Shown: positions 1 through 9,850, numbered from the stretch's first letter. The stretch is 64,000 nt of DNA from Paenibacillus cremeus (GCF_007786445.1 NZ_VNJI01000024.1:36801-100800), one strand, 5' to 3'. Made by a program: numbers and translations. The notes: generated by a model not told the origin, from the letters alone.

Positions 1-2
1 CG

Positions 3-908
3 GGAATATTGGCTAGAGAATTAGCCGAGCGATGCGAAACGACCGAACGGACAGTTTACCGCGACCTCGATACGCTATCTGCGATGAAAATCCCGATTTC
101 CAACTTTGGTCATGGGAAAGGCTATGCGTTTATCAGTAACTTTTCTATGTATCCTCTGGATTGGACCGACCAAGAAGCCGTCGCTTTTTCCATGCTGACT
201 TCGGTGGTGGAGCAAAGCAAATCGTTGGTGCCGGATGACTTTTATTCCGCCTATGAGAAGGTCATGGCCGCCCACCGGAAAGAAAAATCAAAACGGGCCG
301 ACATTGTGCAGCACGTTGCAGAAGTCATTCAAATGGGTACACCTGCTTACAGTGAGAACGGGAGTACCTTTTTATACGATATCATCCAAGCTACCTTGTC
401 AGAGCAAACCATTCGGACGGTGTACTACACCCAGAGCCGGGATAAAGTATCGCATCGGGACATCGATCCGTATTACCTGGTTCCCAGAGATCACCGCTTT
501 TATTTAATTGGGTTCTGTCATCTAGCTGAAGATATTCGAACATTTAGAATTAGCCGATTCCGTGAGGTTGTACTGTTGGACCAAACGTTTGATAAGAGCG
601 ATTTCAACCTGAAAGCCTACCTGAAAAATACATGGTCGATTGAGCGCGGCGAGAATCAGATTCATTTTAAAATCAGTTTTCATAAAGATGTAGCCCGTTA
701 TGTGAAAGAAGAGGAGCTGTTTGTTAAGCCTCGAATGACAGACCAAAAGGATGGCAGTTTGCTGTTTGAAGTCACCGTGAACCACGACCGGGAGCTATTG
801 AACTGGTTAAGCCAGTACGGGCCCGATGCGGAAATTTTGGAGCCAAAGTCATACCGCGAAGTTATGCGAGAGAAGCTTGATCGCTGGCGTAAAATGTACC
901 AACTCTAA
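3..908 (+). CDS. WYL-domain transcriptional regulator, 5' end outside window
   Basis: DeoR/YobV-type regulator with an N-terminal helix-turn-helix and a C-terminal WYL domain that probably senses a ligand. The frame is open to the left edge, and the HTH begins right at the edge (ELAERCETTERTVYRDL), so the TTG at 9 is internal and the true start lies upstream. The WYL domain covers roughly residues 130-215 (HRDIDPYYLVPRDHRFYLIG), followed by a WCX-like tail. The stop is 18 bases before the CTG start of the addB-like gene, so the two are probably cotranscribed. WYL proteins often regulate DNA-damage or defence genes, which suits a helicase-nuclease operon. The regulatory target is inference. 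Confidence 0.85.
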   Translation, partial: GILARELAERCETTERTVYRDLDTLSAMKIPISNFGHGKGYAFISNFSMYPLDWTDQEAVAFSMLTSVVEQSKSLVPDDFYSAYEKVMAAHRKEKSKRADIVQHVAEVIQMGTPAYSENGSTFLYDIIQATLSEQTIRTVYYTQSRDKVSHRDIDPYYLVPRDHRFYLIGFCHLAEDIRTFRISRFREVVLLDQTFDKSDFNLKAYLKNTWSIERGENQIHFKISFHKDVARYVKEEELFVKPRMTDQKDGSLLFEVTVNHDRELLNWLSQYGPDAEILEPKSYREVMREKLDRWRKMYQL

Positions 909-926
909 GCTGACGGAGGGGTTTAT

Positions 927-3854
927 CTGACTACTGCTGTAAGACAGAGACAACACGTATATGAAATCGTCCGCAGTTATCCGCTGAAGCGCAAAGTGCT
1001 TCTGATGCCTAGTCATGCCCAAGGGCACATGCTGCTTGAACGAGTGAGCCGAGAATTTGGACCTGTGCTAAATACAGAGATCAAGACATTGGAATCGTGG
1101 ACGCTGGAGCGGGTCAAGCTTCTTCTAACGCAAAACGAGCTAAGTTATCTCACCCCTGCAGAGGCTAGATGGATTATTTGCCGGCTGCTGCAGTTAGAAG
1201 CTTCATCGAACGAGAGCTACTTACATGGAATTACGGTCTCGCCGGGTGTAACGGACGTATTTCATCAAGCAATCGTGGATCTGAGGAGCGCTGGTATCGC
1301 GGCAGAGCAGTTAAACATCGCAGACTTCGAAAATGAGGACAAAGGCCATTTTGTAAAAAAACTGCTGTATCGATATGAGCAAGAGCTTCAGCGAAAACAA
1401 CTCGTTGATCTCGCGGGGTTGTTGGGATGGGTTAAACAGCTTCCTTCACTTGGAATAGATGCCGTTATCGTCGTGAATGAAGAGGTTATTCGAACGGACC
1501 TTGACCAGCAGCTGTTAATAGCTCTTACTGGCGGGACATACACCACGTTAGCAAAAGAGCCAGTATTTACTGACCCGGAAAGCGAATTTCCAATCGAACA
1601 AACAGAGATATTCCATGCCTCAGGCGTTCTTGCGGAAGTCCGTGAAGTTTTCCGTCGCGTTTCGGAAATGTCCATCCCTTGGGATCAGATTGAATTGGTG
1701 CTTTCGAATGAGGAGCACTATGCTGGTGCAGTAAATACCATTTCATCTGGAGCGGGGATTTGTTGCACCTATGCAGGTGGCCTGTCCATCGGACTGACAA
1801 ATGCAGGCAAGGCAGCAAAGCTATTTTTGGATTGGTTGGAGTCGAATTACAACGTAGAGCATTTGTTACTGGCTTTAAAACAGGGATACATTCGTTTAAA
1901 GACTAAGCAAAATGAAGCAGATGTAACGACCTTTAGCTTGATTCGGGAGCTAGAGCGCACGGGGATAGGTTGGGGGAAGGAGCGGTATCGACTACTGGAG
2001 AAGCGAATTGCAGAGGCATCCGATGAGGAAACCATTTTAAAGTTGCGGCTGTTGAATTCATTCGTTCAGCATTTGTTTAACTTGGTTACGGAAAAAGCTC
2101 TATCTTCGGTACAAGGCTTAATCGAAGCGCTTATCGAGTTTACTAGTACATACGCGGTGCTAAAGGATGAAGAAGAACATCAAGTATTAAGCGGGATAAA
2201 GGTTCTACAGCAATCGTTGGCAGCGGCTGGGGAGCTCGAAATGGAAACGGCTTTAGTATTTCAATATGTGAGGGAGGGACTGAGCCAGCTACGGATTCGA
2301 GTATCTGGCACACCATCCCCAGGGCATATTCATGTAGCTCCTCTTGCTGCCGGCGGACTATCCGGAAGACCCTATACGTTCATTTTAGGGATGGGCGAAA
2401 AGAACTGGAAGGTATCTGCACGCCAAGATCCGGTGCTGCTTGACGAGGAGCGGGCTCGTATCCATCCCGCGTTAATCACAGGTATAGGGCGGGTAGGTCG
2501 AACACTCGAACAACGTAGCAGAAGGCTTGGCATGATCCACGGAACATGCTTCTTTAGCTTCTGCTCTTATGATCCGACAGAAGGATATGAGCAAGTATCT
2601 GCATATGAATTGCTACAAGTGTACCGGATGAAAACGGGCCAACCAAGTACAGATTTTGAAACCATGCTAAAGCAACTAGCTAATGGAGCCAGATATGCTG
2701 GGATTGGCAGCCGTCTCGCAATGGATTCAGCTGATGTTTGGATGAGCGCATTGCTTTCCAGTGGTTCTCAAATCAAGGATGGGTCTGAAGCGGTGTATGC
2801 ACATTATCTGCACATCTCAGATGGGGTAATTGCCGCTGGAGCCAGAAAAGGTACCTCGCTTTCGCCATATGACGGAATACTGGATCCAAGTGCTTACCCA
2901 GTAGAAAAACCCGAAGCAGGATTCAATCTAGCGTTTAGTGCAAGCAAGCTAGAGATGTATGCCCGCTGTCCGCTACAGTATTATTACCATGACATCCTTG
3001 GTGTTCGGAAAAATGATACTGCTGTTCTTGATCGTTCGAAGTGGCTTAATGCACTGCAGCGTGGGAGCCTTATGCACGACATCTTTAATAAGTATTTGAC
3101 GGAAATGAAGGAACAAAGAAGGTCAGCTGCTGAGCCTTTGACCCATGATGGTAGCCGTCTAAAAGAGTTGACCGAGCAAGTGATTCAGCATTTCAGAGAG
3201 CAAATCCCGGAGCCAAGTGAGCATATATTCCGCAAAGAGTGCGATAGCATTCGAAAGGACGTTAGCAGTTTCTATGTCAATGAACAGCGGAGATCCACAA
3301 TCCCGGCATATATGGAGCTGCAGCTTCATGAAAGTGAAGAGTCACCAATGCTCTTAGAGCTAAGTGATGAATTGACTTTGCCAATTAGGGGATTTGTGGA
3401 CCGGGTAGATGCGGTCAGACCCCACCATTACAAAATCTTCGATTACAAAACGGGGAGCCCTCGAAGATATAAACAAAATGAATGCTTCTCCGGAGGCAAG
3501 CAACTTCAATTATCGTTATATGGCTTGGCGGTTGAGCAGTGGATGCGGCAAACCGGATTCGACCCGGAAGCCAAAGTAATTGAATCCTCCTATTACTTTC
3601 CGACAGAAAAAGGAATGGGGGAAGAAGTTGGTCGGCCGCAGGATCGCCGAAAGGAGCTCACATCCCTAGTCGTAGCCATGCTTGATGCCATGAAGCAAGG
3701 GCTATATCCCCCGACAAAGGATCCAAAAAACTGCACCTGGTGTGATTATAAGGATGTGTGTGACAGTCATGCTGAGCAATTTAAAGCGAAACGCGAGCAA
3801 CCAGACAATGGTGAGAGATTAGCTCGTATCCTGGAGGTGGAACGCTTTGATTAA
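927..3854 (+). CDS. AddB-like PD-(D/E)XK nuclease subunit
   Basis: Probable AddB-type partner of the helicase-nuclease that follows; it would act in processing DNA double-strand ends. The C-terminal third carries a RecB-family nuclease: GSLMHDIF near residue 712, a GFVDRVDA strand, the catalytic FDYKTG near 837 and a QLQLSLYG helix. Cysteines at about 680 (ARCPLQYYY) and 935-945 (CTWCDYKDVC) match the four-cysteine Fe-S cluster of AddB. The N-terminal half is the degenerate helicase part with no good Walker A. At 975 residues it is shorter than housekeeping AddB (about 1150). The chosen start is CTG 927, six bases after GGAGGGG; the next conventional start is GTG 996. It overlaps addA by 8 bases. 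The family assignment is firm; whether it is the housekeeping copy is unknown. Confidence 0.82.
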   Translation: MTTAVRQRQHVYEIVRSYPLKRKVLLMPSHAQGHMLLERVSREFGPVLNTEIKTLESWTLERVKLLLTQNELSYLTPAEARWIICRLLQLEASSNESYLHGITVSPGVTDVFHQAIVDLRSAGIAAEQLNIADFENEDKGHFVKKLLYRYEQELQRKQLVDLAGLLGWVKQLPSLGIDAVIVVNEEVIRTDLDQQLLIALTGGTYTTLAKEPVFTDPESEFPIEQTEIFHASGVLAEVREVFRRVSEMSIPWDQIELVLSNEEHYAGAVNTISSGAGICCTYAGGLSIGLTNAGKAAKLFLDWLESNYNVEHLLLALKQGYIRLKTKQNEADVTTFSLIRELERTGIGWGKERYRLLEKRIAEASDEETILKLRLLNSFVQHLFNLVTEKALSSVQGLIEALIEFTSTYAVLKDEEEHQVLSGIKVLQQSLAAAGELEMETALVFQYVREGLSQLRIRVSGTPSPGHIHVAPLAAGGLSGRPYTFILGMGEKNWKVSARQDPVLLDEERARIHPALITGIGRVGRTLEQRSRRLGMIHGTCFFSFCSYDPTEGYEQVSAYELLQVYRMKTGQPSTDFETMLKQLANGARYAGIGSRLAMDSADVWMSALLSSGSQIKDGSEAVYAHYLHISDGVIAAGARKGTSLSPYDGILDPSAYPVEKPEAGFNLAFSASKLEMYARCPLQYYYHDILGVRKNDTAVLDRSKWLNALQRGSLMHDIFNKYLTEMKEQRRSAAEPLTHDGSRLKELTEQVIQHFREQIPEPSEHIFRKECDSIRKDVSSFYVNEQRRSTIPAYMELQLHESEESPMLLELSDELTLPIRGFVDRVDAVRPHHYKIFDYKTGSPRRYKQNECFSGGKQLQLSLYGLAVEQWMRQTGFDPEAKVIESSYYFPTEKGMGEEVGRPQDRRKELTSLVVAMLDAMKQGLYPPTKDPKNCTWCDYKDVCDSHAEQFKAKREQPDNGERLARILEVERFD

Positions 3855-5073
3855 AGAACAAGATCTGATTCAGGAAGATCAGGAGGCAAGAACACGGATT
3901 GAAACTGACCTAGATACGACGTTATTAGTAGAGGCTGGTGCTGGATCAGGAAAGACCACATCCATTGTTAGCCGTATGATCGCTTTGATCAAAACAGGCA
4001 AAGCTCAGGTACGGGATATCGCGGCCATTACATTTACAAACAAAGCGGCTTCCGAGCTGATGAGACGTTTTCGAATGCGGCTGGAGTCGGAGTTAGCCAA
4101 AGCTTCGGAAGGTTCGCAGGAGCGTACTCGGTTAGAAGAGGCGATTAGGCAGGTTCCGGAAAGCTATATTGGAACGATCCATGCCTTTTGCGGACGACTC
4201 CTAAGGGAGCGTCCGATTGAGGCAAAGCTTGACCCTGCTTTTAAAGAAATGGATGAGCAGGAAAACCGTGAGTTTCGTGATCAGTGCTGGGATGAATACT
4301 TAGAGATACTTCGTGCTAACGGAGAGGAATCGCGAATTGATGAACTTGCGGCTTTGGAAGTCAACATTGAAGATGTAAAAAGAGCTTATTCTCGAGCAGC
4401 CCAGTATGAGGATGTTACGATCATTATAGATAAAACGGTCTCACAGCCTGATTTTAATATTATCCGTGATTCTCTTTTTTCCATGATCGAGGAAGCGGCA
4501 TGCTACATTCCCTCAGTAGAACCTGAGAAAGACTGGGATGACTTGCAGAAAGCGATTCGTATGGCCAACCGTTATTTACTCAGCAGGGATACGTCCGATG
4601 AAATGAATGTATTATCTCTGGCTAAGCTTTTTAACCGTTCTTTAACGGTGAGACAAAACCGGTGGACCGATAAAAGAATGGCGAAAGGATTTGACCAACA
4701 GTTTACGGATTGGAAAATTACAACGCTGCAACCGTTCCTACAAGCTTGGAGAGAATACATTCATCCGAAGCTGATCGGTTTTGTGCTTCCTGCCGTTGAT
4801 TATTACCGTAAACGTAGGTTGGGGGCCGGAAAGCTCAATTTCCAGGATTTGCTTATAAAAGCGGCGGAGCTGCTTCGCAGTGTTCCGGAAGTTCGAGCTT
4901 ATTTTGGCCGGCGTTATTGTCATTTGTTTGTCGATGAATTCCAGGATACGGACCCAATTCAAGCGGAAATGATGCTGCTGCTCACTGGTGCCAATCCGGA
5001 GGAATCCAATTGGCGAAAGCAACGGCCTCGGTCAGGATCCTTGTTTGTCGTTGGCGATCCGAAGCAATCCATC
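3847..5073 (+). CDS. AddA-like UvrD/RecB helicase, exon 1 (upstream of group II intron)
   Basis: First 409 codons of a superfamily-1 helicase subunit. Walker A (EAGAGSGKTT) is near residue 30, motif Ia (ITFTNKAASEL) near 60, a GTIHAFCGRLL segment near 110 and motif II (LFVDEFQDTDP) near 360. The coding sequence stops inside motif III: it reads GDPKQSI and then meets the group II intron at 5074. Without splicing, translation adds three residues and ends at 5085. The TTG start at 3847 overlaps the addB-like stop, so the two are translationally coupled. Joined to exon 2 the frame is exact and gives a 1084-residue protein. Confidence 0.88.
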
Positions 5074-5674
5074 GTGCGCCCATAAGGCGCATCAGTTTTT
5101 CTCATTAAGCAGGGAAGTTCCAAGGGTATTGGAACGATGTCAGCCAACTTATCCGAAGGGGAAACCTAACGGGGAGTGTAGCATGTTGGAAAAGCCGTAA
5201 GTTGGTGAGCTAACACACCACGACTGAACGGCGAGACATAAAGATAAGTATAAGGATGAAAGCTAAACTGCTTAAAGTCTAGTCCAAGCGGGGCCATGCT
5301 TCCCGACAGGAAAGTTAGCTGCTACCTGTTCTCAGTACGGTGACAGTGAATAAATCGAGCACTGCCTCCACCAACCCTATGAATTTATAAATGGAGAATT
5401 CAGGGGAATGCCCAATATCTTGAGTACTGACGCGCACCCAGAGAGGTGTTAAAGGACGAAAGGACCATCCGACAACTTATCATGCTTGGACTGATGCGAC
5501 TAAATGGGGATTACCTAAGTGAGAACGCCATGTTACGGCTATTTCCCACAGGGGAATGAATATCTCATATGGTAACGGAGTCTCCGTAGTAGTCCGAGAC
5601 AGGGAAAACCTGTTACATGGCGAAGGGAGACAGCTTGTTGGTATAATTTTTTGCAGAAAGGAGCGCAAGGCTCT

Positions 5675-7495
5675 ATGAATTCTAGCGAAACATTATACCT
5701 ATTGACCAAGATATCTAGTGAGAAACCTGATTATGTGTTCGAAAGGGTTTATCGTCTTTTCTACAACCAAGACTTCTATCTTCGAGCCTATGACAACCTG
5801 TATGCAAACAACGGCAGTGGTACAGCTGGTGTTGATGGTGAAACAGCAGACGGCTTCAGTCTTGAGAAGATCAGAAAGTTAATGGAGCTCATGAAGGACG
5901 AATCGTATCAACCACAACCGGTTCGGCGGGTATATATTCCTAAGAAAAATGGAAAGAAGCGCCCCCTAGGAATTCCCTCCTTCTCGGATAGAATTATCCA
6001 AGAAATATGCAGGATGATCCTTGATGCGATTTACGAACCAACCTTCGAAAATTTCAGTCACGGCTTCAGACCTAATCGCAGTTGTCACACAGCTCTCCAC
6101 GAAGCAAAGATTAACTTCACGGGAGCAACATGGTTCATTGAAGGGGATATCAAGGGCTACTTTGATAACATATCCCATCACAAACTAATTGCTATCCTGG
6201 AAAAGAAAATCAAAGATGCGAAGTTTATCCGATTAATATGGAAGTTTCTAAGAGCAGGTTACCTTGAAGATTGGAAGCACTATGGCACTTACAGTGGTAC
6301 ACCACAAGGTGGAATTGTAAGCCCTATGCTTGCAAACATCTATCTAGATCATTTTGATAAGTGGTTTAACTCCTATAAAAATAAATTCGACATCGGCTCT
6401 CCAAAATCTAAGACAGTTTCTAGACTGTATAAGACGCTGGATATGCGGATTGTAAGGGCTAAACGAAAACTTGAGGCTACAAGTGACTCAACCACAATTG
6501 AGAGCCTAAATGAATTTATTAAAGAGCAAACCGACCTGCGAAACAATACGCCATATTACACCTTTGAGGAATCGGATTTCAGACGCATTAAATGCATTCG
6601 CTATGCTGACGACTTCATCGTCGCAGTTTGGGGGAGTAAGGAACAATGCGAGCAGATCAAACAAGATATCAAGGAATTCATGGCCAAAGAGCTTGAGATC
6701 GAATTGTCTGAAGAAAAGACTCTCATCTCATATGCAGAAAATGGCTCTAAGTTTCTTGGTTACTTTATGAAGATTAGAAACGACTGGAACTTCAAGAAGG
6801 ATAAGAATGGCGTTAGAAGAAGAGTCTACAATGGACGCGTAGAACTCTTTATGCCAGACGACACAATCAGAAATTTCATCACAAAATACAAGATGGTAAA
6901 GGATATTAATGCCAAGCAATGGAGAATGCTTCATAACCCGTCCATCATTAACCACCCCGACATAGAGATTGTCGCACTGTATAACGCACGTCTGCGCGGA
7001 ATCTATAATTACTATAGAATGGCGGCGAACGTTAGCAGATATATGTGGCAGTTAAGCTATGTCATGGAATATAGTTGTCTTGCTACACTAGCAGGCAAAT
7101 ATAAAACCAGCATTGCCACGATTAAGCAGAAGTTCAAGGTAGAAAAGCATTGGGGAATTCCCTACGAAAATAGAAAAGGTCAGACGAAAACCCTCTTTTT
7201 CTACAGAGATGGATTTTCAAGGGTAAGCATCCCTTTTAAAATGGCTGACCCTGACCTTCACCCTAACCTCATGCCTTTCTTCAATAACCCGACAAGCCTC
7301 CTTGACAGAATTAGAGCAGGTCAATGTGAGCTTTGCGGTACCAACGACTTTAAGCTTAGTTACGAGGTACATCATGTCAACAAGCTCAAGAACCTCAAAG
7401 GCAAAGAAAAATGGGAGAAAGTAATGATTGGCAAGAATAGGAAGACCCTCATTGTTTGTCAGGAATGCCACAACAAAATCCATCATGGTGAATAG
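5675..7495 (+). CDS. ltrA: Group II intron reverse transcriptase/maturase with HNH endonuclease
   Basis: Multifunctional intron-encoded protein of 606 residues that would help splicing and drive retrohoming. It has reverse transcriptase blocks from RRVYIPKKNGKKRPLGIP through the catalytic YADD near residue 310, a maturase (domain X) region around 420-500, and a C-terminal HNH nuclease with CELCG, a central HH and a final CQECHNKIHH. The start is ATG 5675, after GAAAGGAG at 5656-5663. A TTG at 5651 is in frame but has no reason to be preferred. No internal stop or frameshift is seen, so all enzymatic modules appear intact. Confidence 0.93.
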   Translation: MNSSETLYLLTKISSEKPDYVFERVYRLFYNQDFYLRAYDNLYANNGSGTAGVDGETADGFSLEKIRKLMELMKDESYQPQPVRRVYIPKKNGKKRPLGIPSFSDRIIQEICRMILDAIYEPTFENFSHGFRPNRSCHTALHEAKINFTGATWFIEGDIKGYFDNISHHKLIAILEKKIKDAKFIRLIWKFLRAGYLEDWKHYGTYSGTPQGGIVSPMLANIYLDHFDKWFNSYKNKFDIGSPKSKTVSRLYKTLDMRIVRAKRKLEATSDSTTIESLNEFIKEQTDLRNNTPYYTFEESDFRRIKCIRYADDFIVAVWGSKEQCEQIKQDIKEFMAKELEIELSEEKTLISYAENGSKFLGYFMKIRNDWNFKKDKNGVRRRVYNGRVELFMPDDTIRNFITKYKMVKDINAKQWRMLHNPSIINHPDIEIVALYNARLRGIYNYYRMAANVSRYMWQLSYVMEYSCLATLAGKYKTSIATIKQKFKVEKHWGIPYENRKGQTKTLFFYRDGFSRVSIPFKMADPDLHPNLMPFFNNPTSLLDRIRAGQCELCGTNDFKLSYEVHHVNKLKNLKGKEKWEKVMIGKNRKTLIVCQECHNKIHHGE

Positions 7496-7521
7496 GTATC
7501 GTAGTCAAAATGACAAGTGGA

Positions 7522-7555
7522 GAGCCGTATACTTGGAGACAAGTACGTACGGTTC
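7522..7555 (+). ncRNA. Group II intron domain V (catalytic hairpin)
   Basis: The 34-base segment begins GAGCCGTAT and ends CGTACGGTTC. It folds into the conserved domain V stem-loop with the AGC catalytic triad near its 5' base. Domain VI and the intron 3' end follow within 61 bases, the usual spacing. Confidence 0.88.
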
Positions 7556-7616
7556 GGGGGGGAGTTCTTCGAAACCTGTCACAGGAATGTGATAAGGCGC
7601 GGGGTTCTTACCCTAC

Positions 7617-9644
7617 TACCGATTCCGCCGCGCGGACATTTCTACCTATAATTTCGTAAAGCAACGGATAGAGGAGTCCGGAGCGGTACTGCAGTTAACT
7701 CGTAACTTCAGGTCGGTGAAAGCGATTGGAGATTTCGTCAACTATGCCTTCGAAAGCAGGTTCATCCCACCTGGGCAGCTTTCAGACTCTCAAGCACCCT
7801 TTGTTCGTATGATAACAACACATTCGAATCCGGGCGGAAAGGTTGCGCTTCACGGTGTTTATACTTTGACGGTGCCAAAGCAGGATTATGACCGGTACGA
7901 TGATATTGCTATGTTTGATGCGCAGCGCGCGGCGCAGTTCATTGCTTGGGCTTGTAGAGGCAAGGTAAGCATTCAGGAGATGATAGAGGGGAAGCCTACC
8001 ACACGGCCAGCAAGACCCGGTGATTTCATGATTTTGTTGAAGCACAAAGAATATATCGACTTGTATGCCGAGTTACTCGAGCGTTATGGGGTGGCGTCTG
8101 ACACATCCGGGAGTCTAGCCGTATTCGAGGAGACAAAGGCTTTGTATCAGCTGGCGTTGGCATTATGTAATCCAACCGATCGGATTCCGCTTTTAGCAGT
8201 TCTTCGCGGTATGCTCTTTGGGGTCAGTGACGATGCACTATACCACTACCGGAGAGAGGGAGGAAGCATTAGTCTTTATTCTTCTTTGGGGAATGTTTCG
8301 GACAAAGGGGCCACTATAGAACAGGCGTTGTGTAAGCTGCGTCAATACGCAACGTGGGTGCGGGAGCTGCCGGCTTTGTCTGCGTTTTCGAAGATTATTT
8401 TGGAGCATGGGATGATCCCGGCTGCAGCTGTTAGTGAATCGGGAGCGATCCGCAGCGGCACACTGATGAAATTGTTGGAGGTGCTCCAAAATGATGCTGA
8501 AGCAGCTATCGAGTGGCCGATACTCACCAAGAGACTTGGCGCGTTAATGAGGGATGCCGAAAGCATGGAAGCTACCAGTATTTTTGCAGGTAGGGCTGAT
8601 GCGGTTCGGATTATGAATCTTCACAAGGCGAAAGGGCTCGAGGCGCCTATTGTTATGCTGGCGTGCCCTTGCGGTGAGAAAGATCACAATGCAACCGAGC
8701 ATATTGATCGAATGGTAGAGCCACCGATCGGGTATTTTACAATCTCAAAGCCAAAGGGCGAGTACCACACAGAAATTATAGCTCAGCCCGTCGGCTGGGG
8801 CGCGATTTCCGAAAAAGAACGCGAATACATGAACGCAGAACAAGAGCGTTTGCTTTATGTGGCGACAACTCGAGCAAAGCAGCTTTTAATTGTTAGTCAA
8901 TATCCTTCGCGGCCGGCTATTGATCCTTGGAGTAATCTTACTGTTTCGATTGGGCGCCAGCCTGAGCTAGAGGCAGTGTCCGTTGACATAGTAAAACGGG
9001 AGAAACTGGATGAGCCGACCGATATGGAGTCTCATCTGACCAAGTGGGTGGAAAGAGTGGGACTCTCATCGAAGCCGAGTTATCTAAACGAAAGCGTTAC
9101 GAGACTCACGAAAACTGCCAGAGATATTACGCTCGAAAGATCCTCAGGAGGCAAAGGGATGGCCTACGGTAGTTTGGTGCATCGATGCTTACAGGCGCTT
9201 GGCGAAGGATTAGCACAATCTGATTTAGAGGATTATTGCCAAATGGCTGCAGAGGAAGAAGACGTTGATCCGAACTGGGTGCAGCAGGCAATAGAAACGG
9301 TGCTCCATGTAACGGAGAATGAACTATGGAAGCGCAGTATACTGGCACGTCAGCGGTACCATGAGTTTTCATTTGTTCTTGCGAGGTTATCTGATGGTGA
9401 AAATGGGGAGGATCTCATTTTTAGAGGTGTGATTGATCTCGTATTCGAGGAAGTTAACGGTTGGGTGATTGTTGATTTTAAGACCGACCGCTATGAAGCC
9501 GAAAATGAAGTGAACTTTGTTGAGTTTTACAAGCCGCAGGTACTTGCTTATGTCGATGAGTGGGAACGCACAGTCGGCGGACATGTGAAGGAAGCGGCTT
9601 TGTACTTTATTGATAAGCATAGGTATGTAAATATTATTAATTAA
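7617..9644 (+). CDS. AddA-like UvrD/RecB helicase-nuclease, exon 2
   Basis: Continuation of the helicase after intron removal, 675 codons. It opens with YRFRRAD (rest of motif III), then LTRNFRS (motif IV), IMNLHKAKGLEAP (motif V) and ERLLYVATTRAKQLLIV (motif VI). The last 170 residues form a second PD-(D/E)XK nuclease: YGSLVHRCLQAL, then GVIDLVFEE and the catalytic VDFKTD. Two nuclease domains across two subunits is the AddAB arrangement. The spliced 1084-residue protein is shorter than typical AddA (about 1200-1350). Without splicing this half has no start of its own near its true beginning; the GTG at 7716 lies past motif IV. A hairpin terminator follows at 9680. Confidence 0.87.
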   Translation, partial: YRFRRADISTYNFVKQRIEESGAVLQLTRNFRSVKAIGDFVNYAFESRFIPPGQLSDSQAPFVRMITTHSNPGGKVALHGVYTLTVPKQDYDRYDDIAMFDAQRAAQFIAWACRGKVSIQEMIEGKPTTRPARPGDFMILLKHKEYIDLYAELLERYGVASDTSGSLAVFEETKALYQLALALCNPTDRIPLLAVLRGMLFGVSDDALYHYRREGGSISLYSSLGNVSDKGATIEQALCKLRQYATWVRELPALSAFSKIILEHGMIPAAAVSESGAIRSGTLMKLLEVLQNDAEAAIEWPILTKRLGALMRDAESMEATSIFAGRADAVRIMNLHKAKGLEAPIVMLACPCGEKDHNATEHIDRMVEPPIGYFTISKPKGEYHTEIIAQPVGWGAISEKEREYMNAEQERLLYVATTRAKQLLIVSQYPSRPAIDPWSNLTVSIGRQPELEAVSVDIVKREKLDEPTDMESHLTKWVERVGLSSKPSYLNESVTRLTKTARDITLERSSGGKGMAYGSLVHRCLQALGEGLAQSDLEDYCQMAAEEEDVDPNWVQQAIETVLHVTENELWKRSILARQRYHEFSFVLARLSDGENGEDLIFRGVIDLVFEEVNGWVIVDFKTDRYEAENEVNFVEFYKPQVLAYVDEWERTVGGHVKEAALYFIDKHRYVNIIN

Positions 9645-9679
9645 AACAATATATGGATTGGATTGATAAATCTATAGAC

Positions 9680-9720
9680 AAAGGGGCCGCCTCTCGGAAA
9701 TGGCGGTTCCTTTGTCCTTT
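9680..9720 (+). terminator. Rho-independent terminator after the AddAB-like operon
   Basis: The arms AAAGGGGCCGCC and GGCGGTTCCTTT pair with two G-U pairs around a 10-base loop and are followed by GTCCTTTT. It lies 36 bases after the helicase stop. Confidence 0.75.
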
Positions 9721-9756
9721 TGATCGTTTAATACTAAGAGAGTATCGGACAACACA

Positions 9757-9816
9757 TTATTAACGTGACATTGAAGACACGTTAATAAAATAAACAAACA
9801 TATGTTTGTTTATTTT
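9757..9816. promoter_or_regulatory. Two adjacent palindromes, operator-like, in intergenic DNA
   Basis: An 11-base inverted repeat (TTATTAACGTG at 9757-9767, its complement at 9778-9788, 10-base spacer) abuts a perfect 30-base palindrome at 9787-9816 centred on ACATATGT. The second resembles the symmetric AT-rich operators bound by TetR-family or similar dimeric repressors, but no such repressor gene lies next to it. It is not followed by a T-run of the terminator type. Confidence 0.5.
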
Positions 9817-9850
9817 GCATTAAAATATAACAACTAAATTCGAGATCAAC

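Larger units (their letters stand above)
5074..7616 (+). mobile_element. Complete group II intron (2543 bp) inside the addA-like gene
   Basis: Self-splicing retroelement. Its 5' end is GTGCG at 5074, matching the group II consensus GUGYG, and its 3' end is CCCTAC at 7616, matching the terminal AY rule. Both ends are fixed independently because joining 5073 to 7617 restores the conserved helicase motif GDPKQSI-YRFRRAD in frame. The ribozyme's domains I-IV lie before and around the reverse transcriptase ORF, domain V is at 7522-7555, and domain VI follows. The exon bases at 5061-5066 (GAAGCA) have an exact complement at 5297-5302 and those at 5068-5072 (TCCAT) at 5391-5395; these are candidate IBS2/EBS2 and IBS1/EBS1 pairs. 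The element looks intact and so possibly active. Confidence 0.93.

Noticed and set aside
5651..5674. TTG 5651 as start of the intron protein
   Set aside because: ATG 5675 lies at a better distance from GAAAGGAG and begins the conserved N-terminus.
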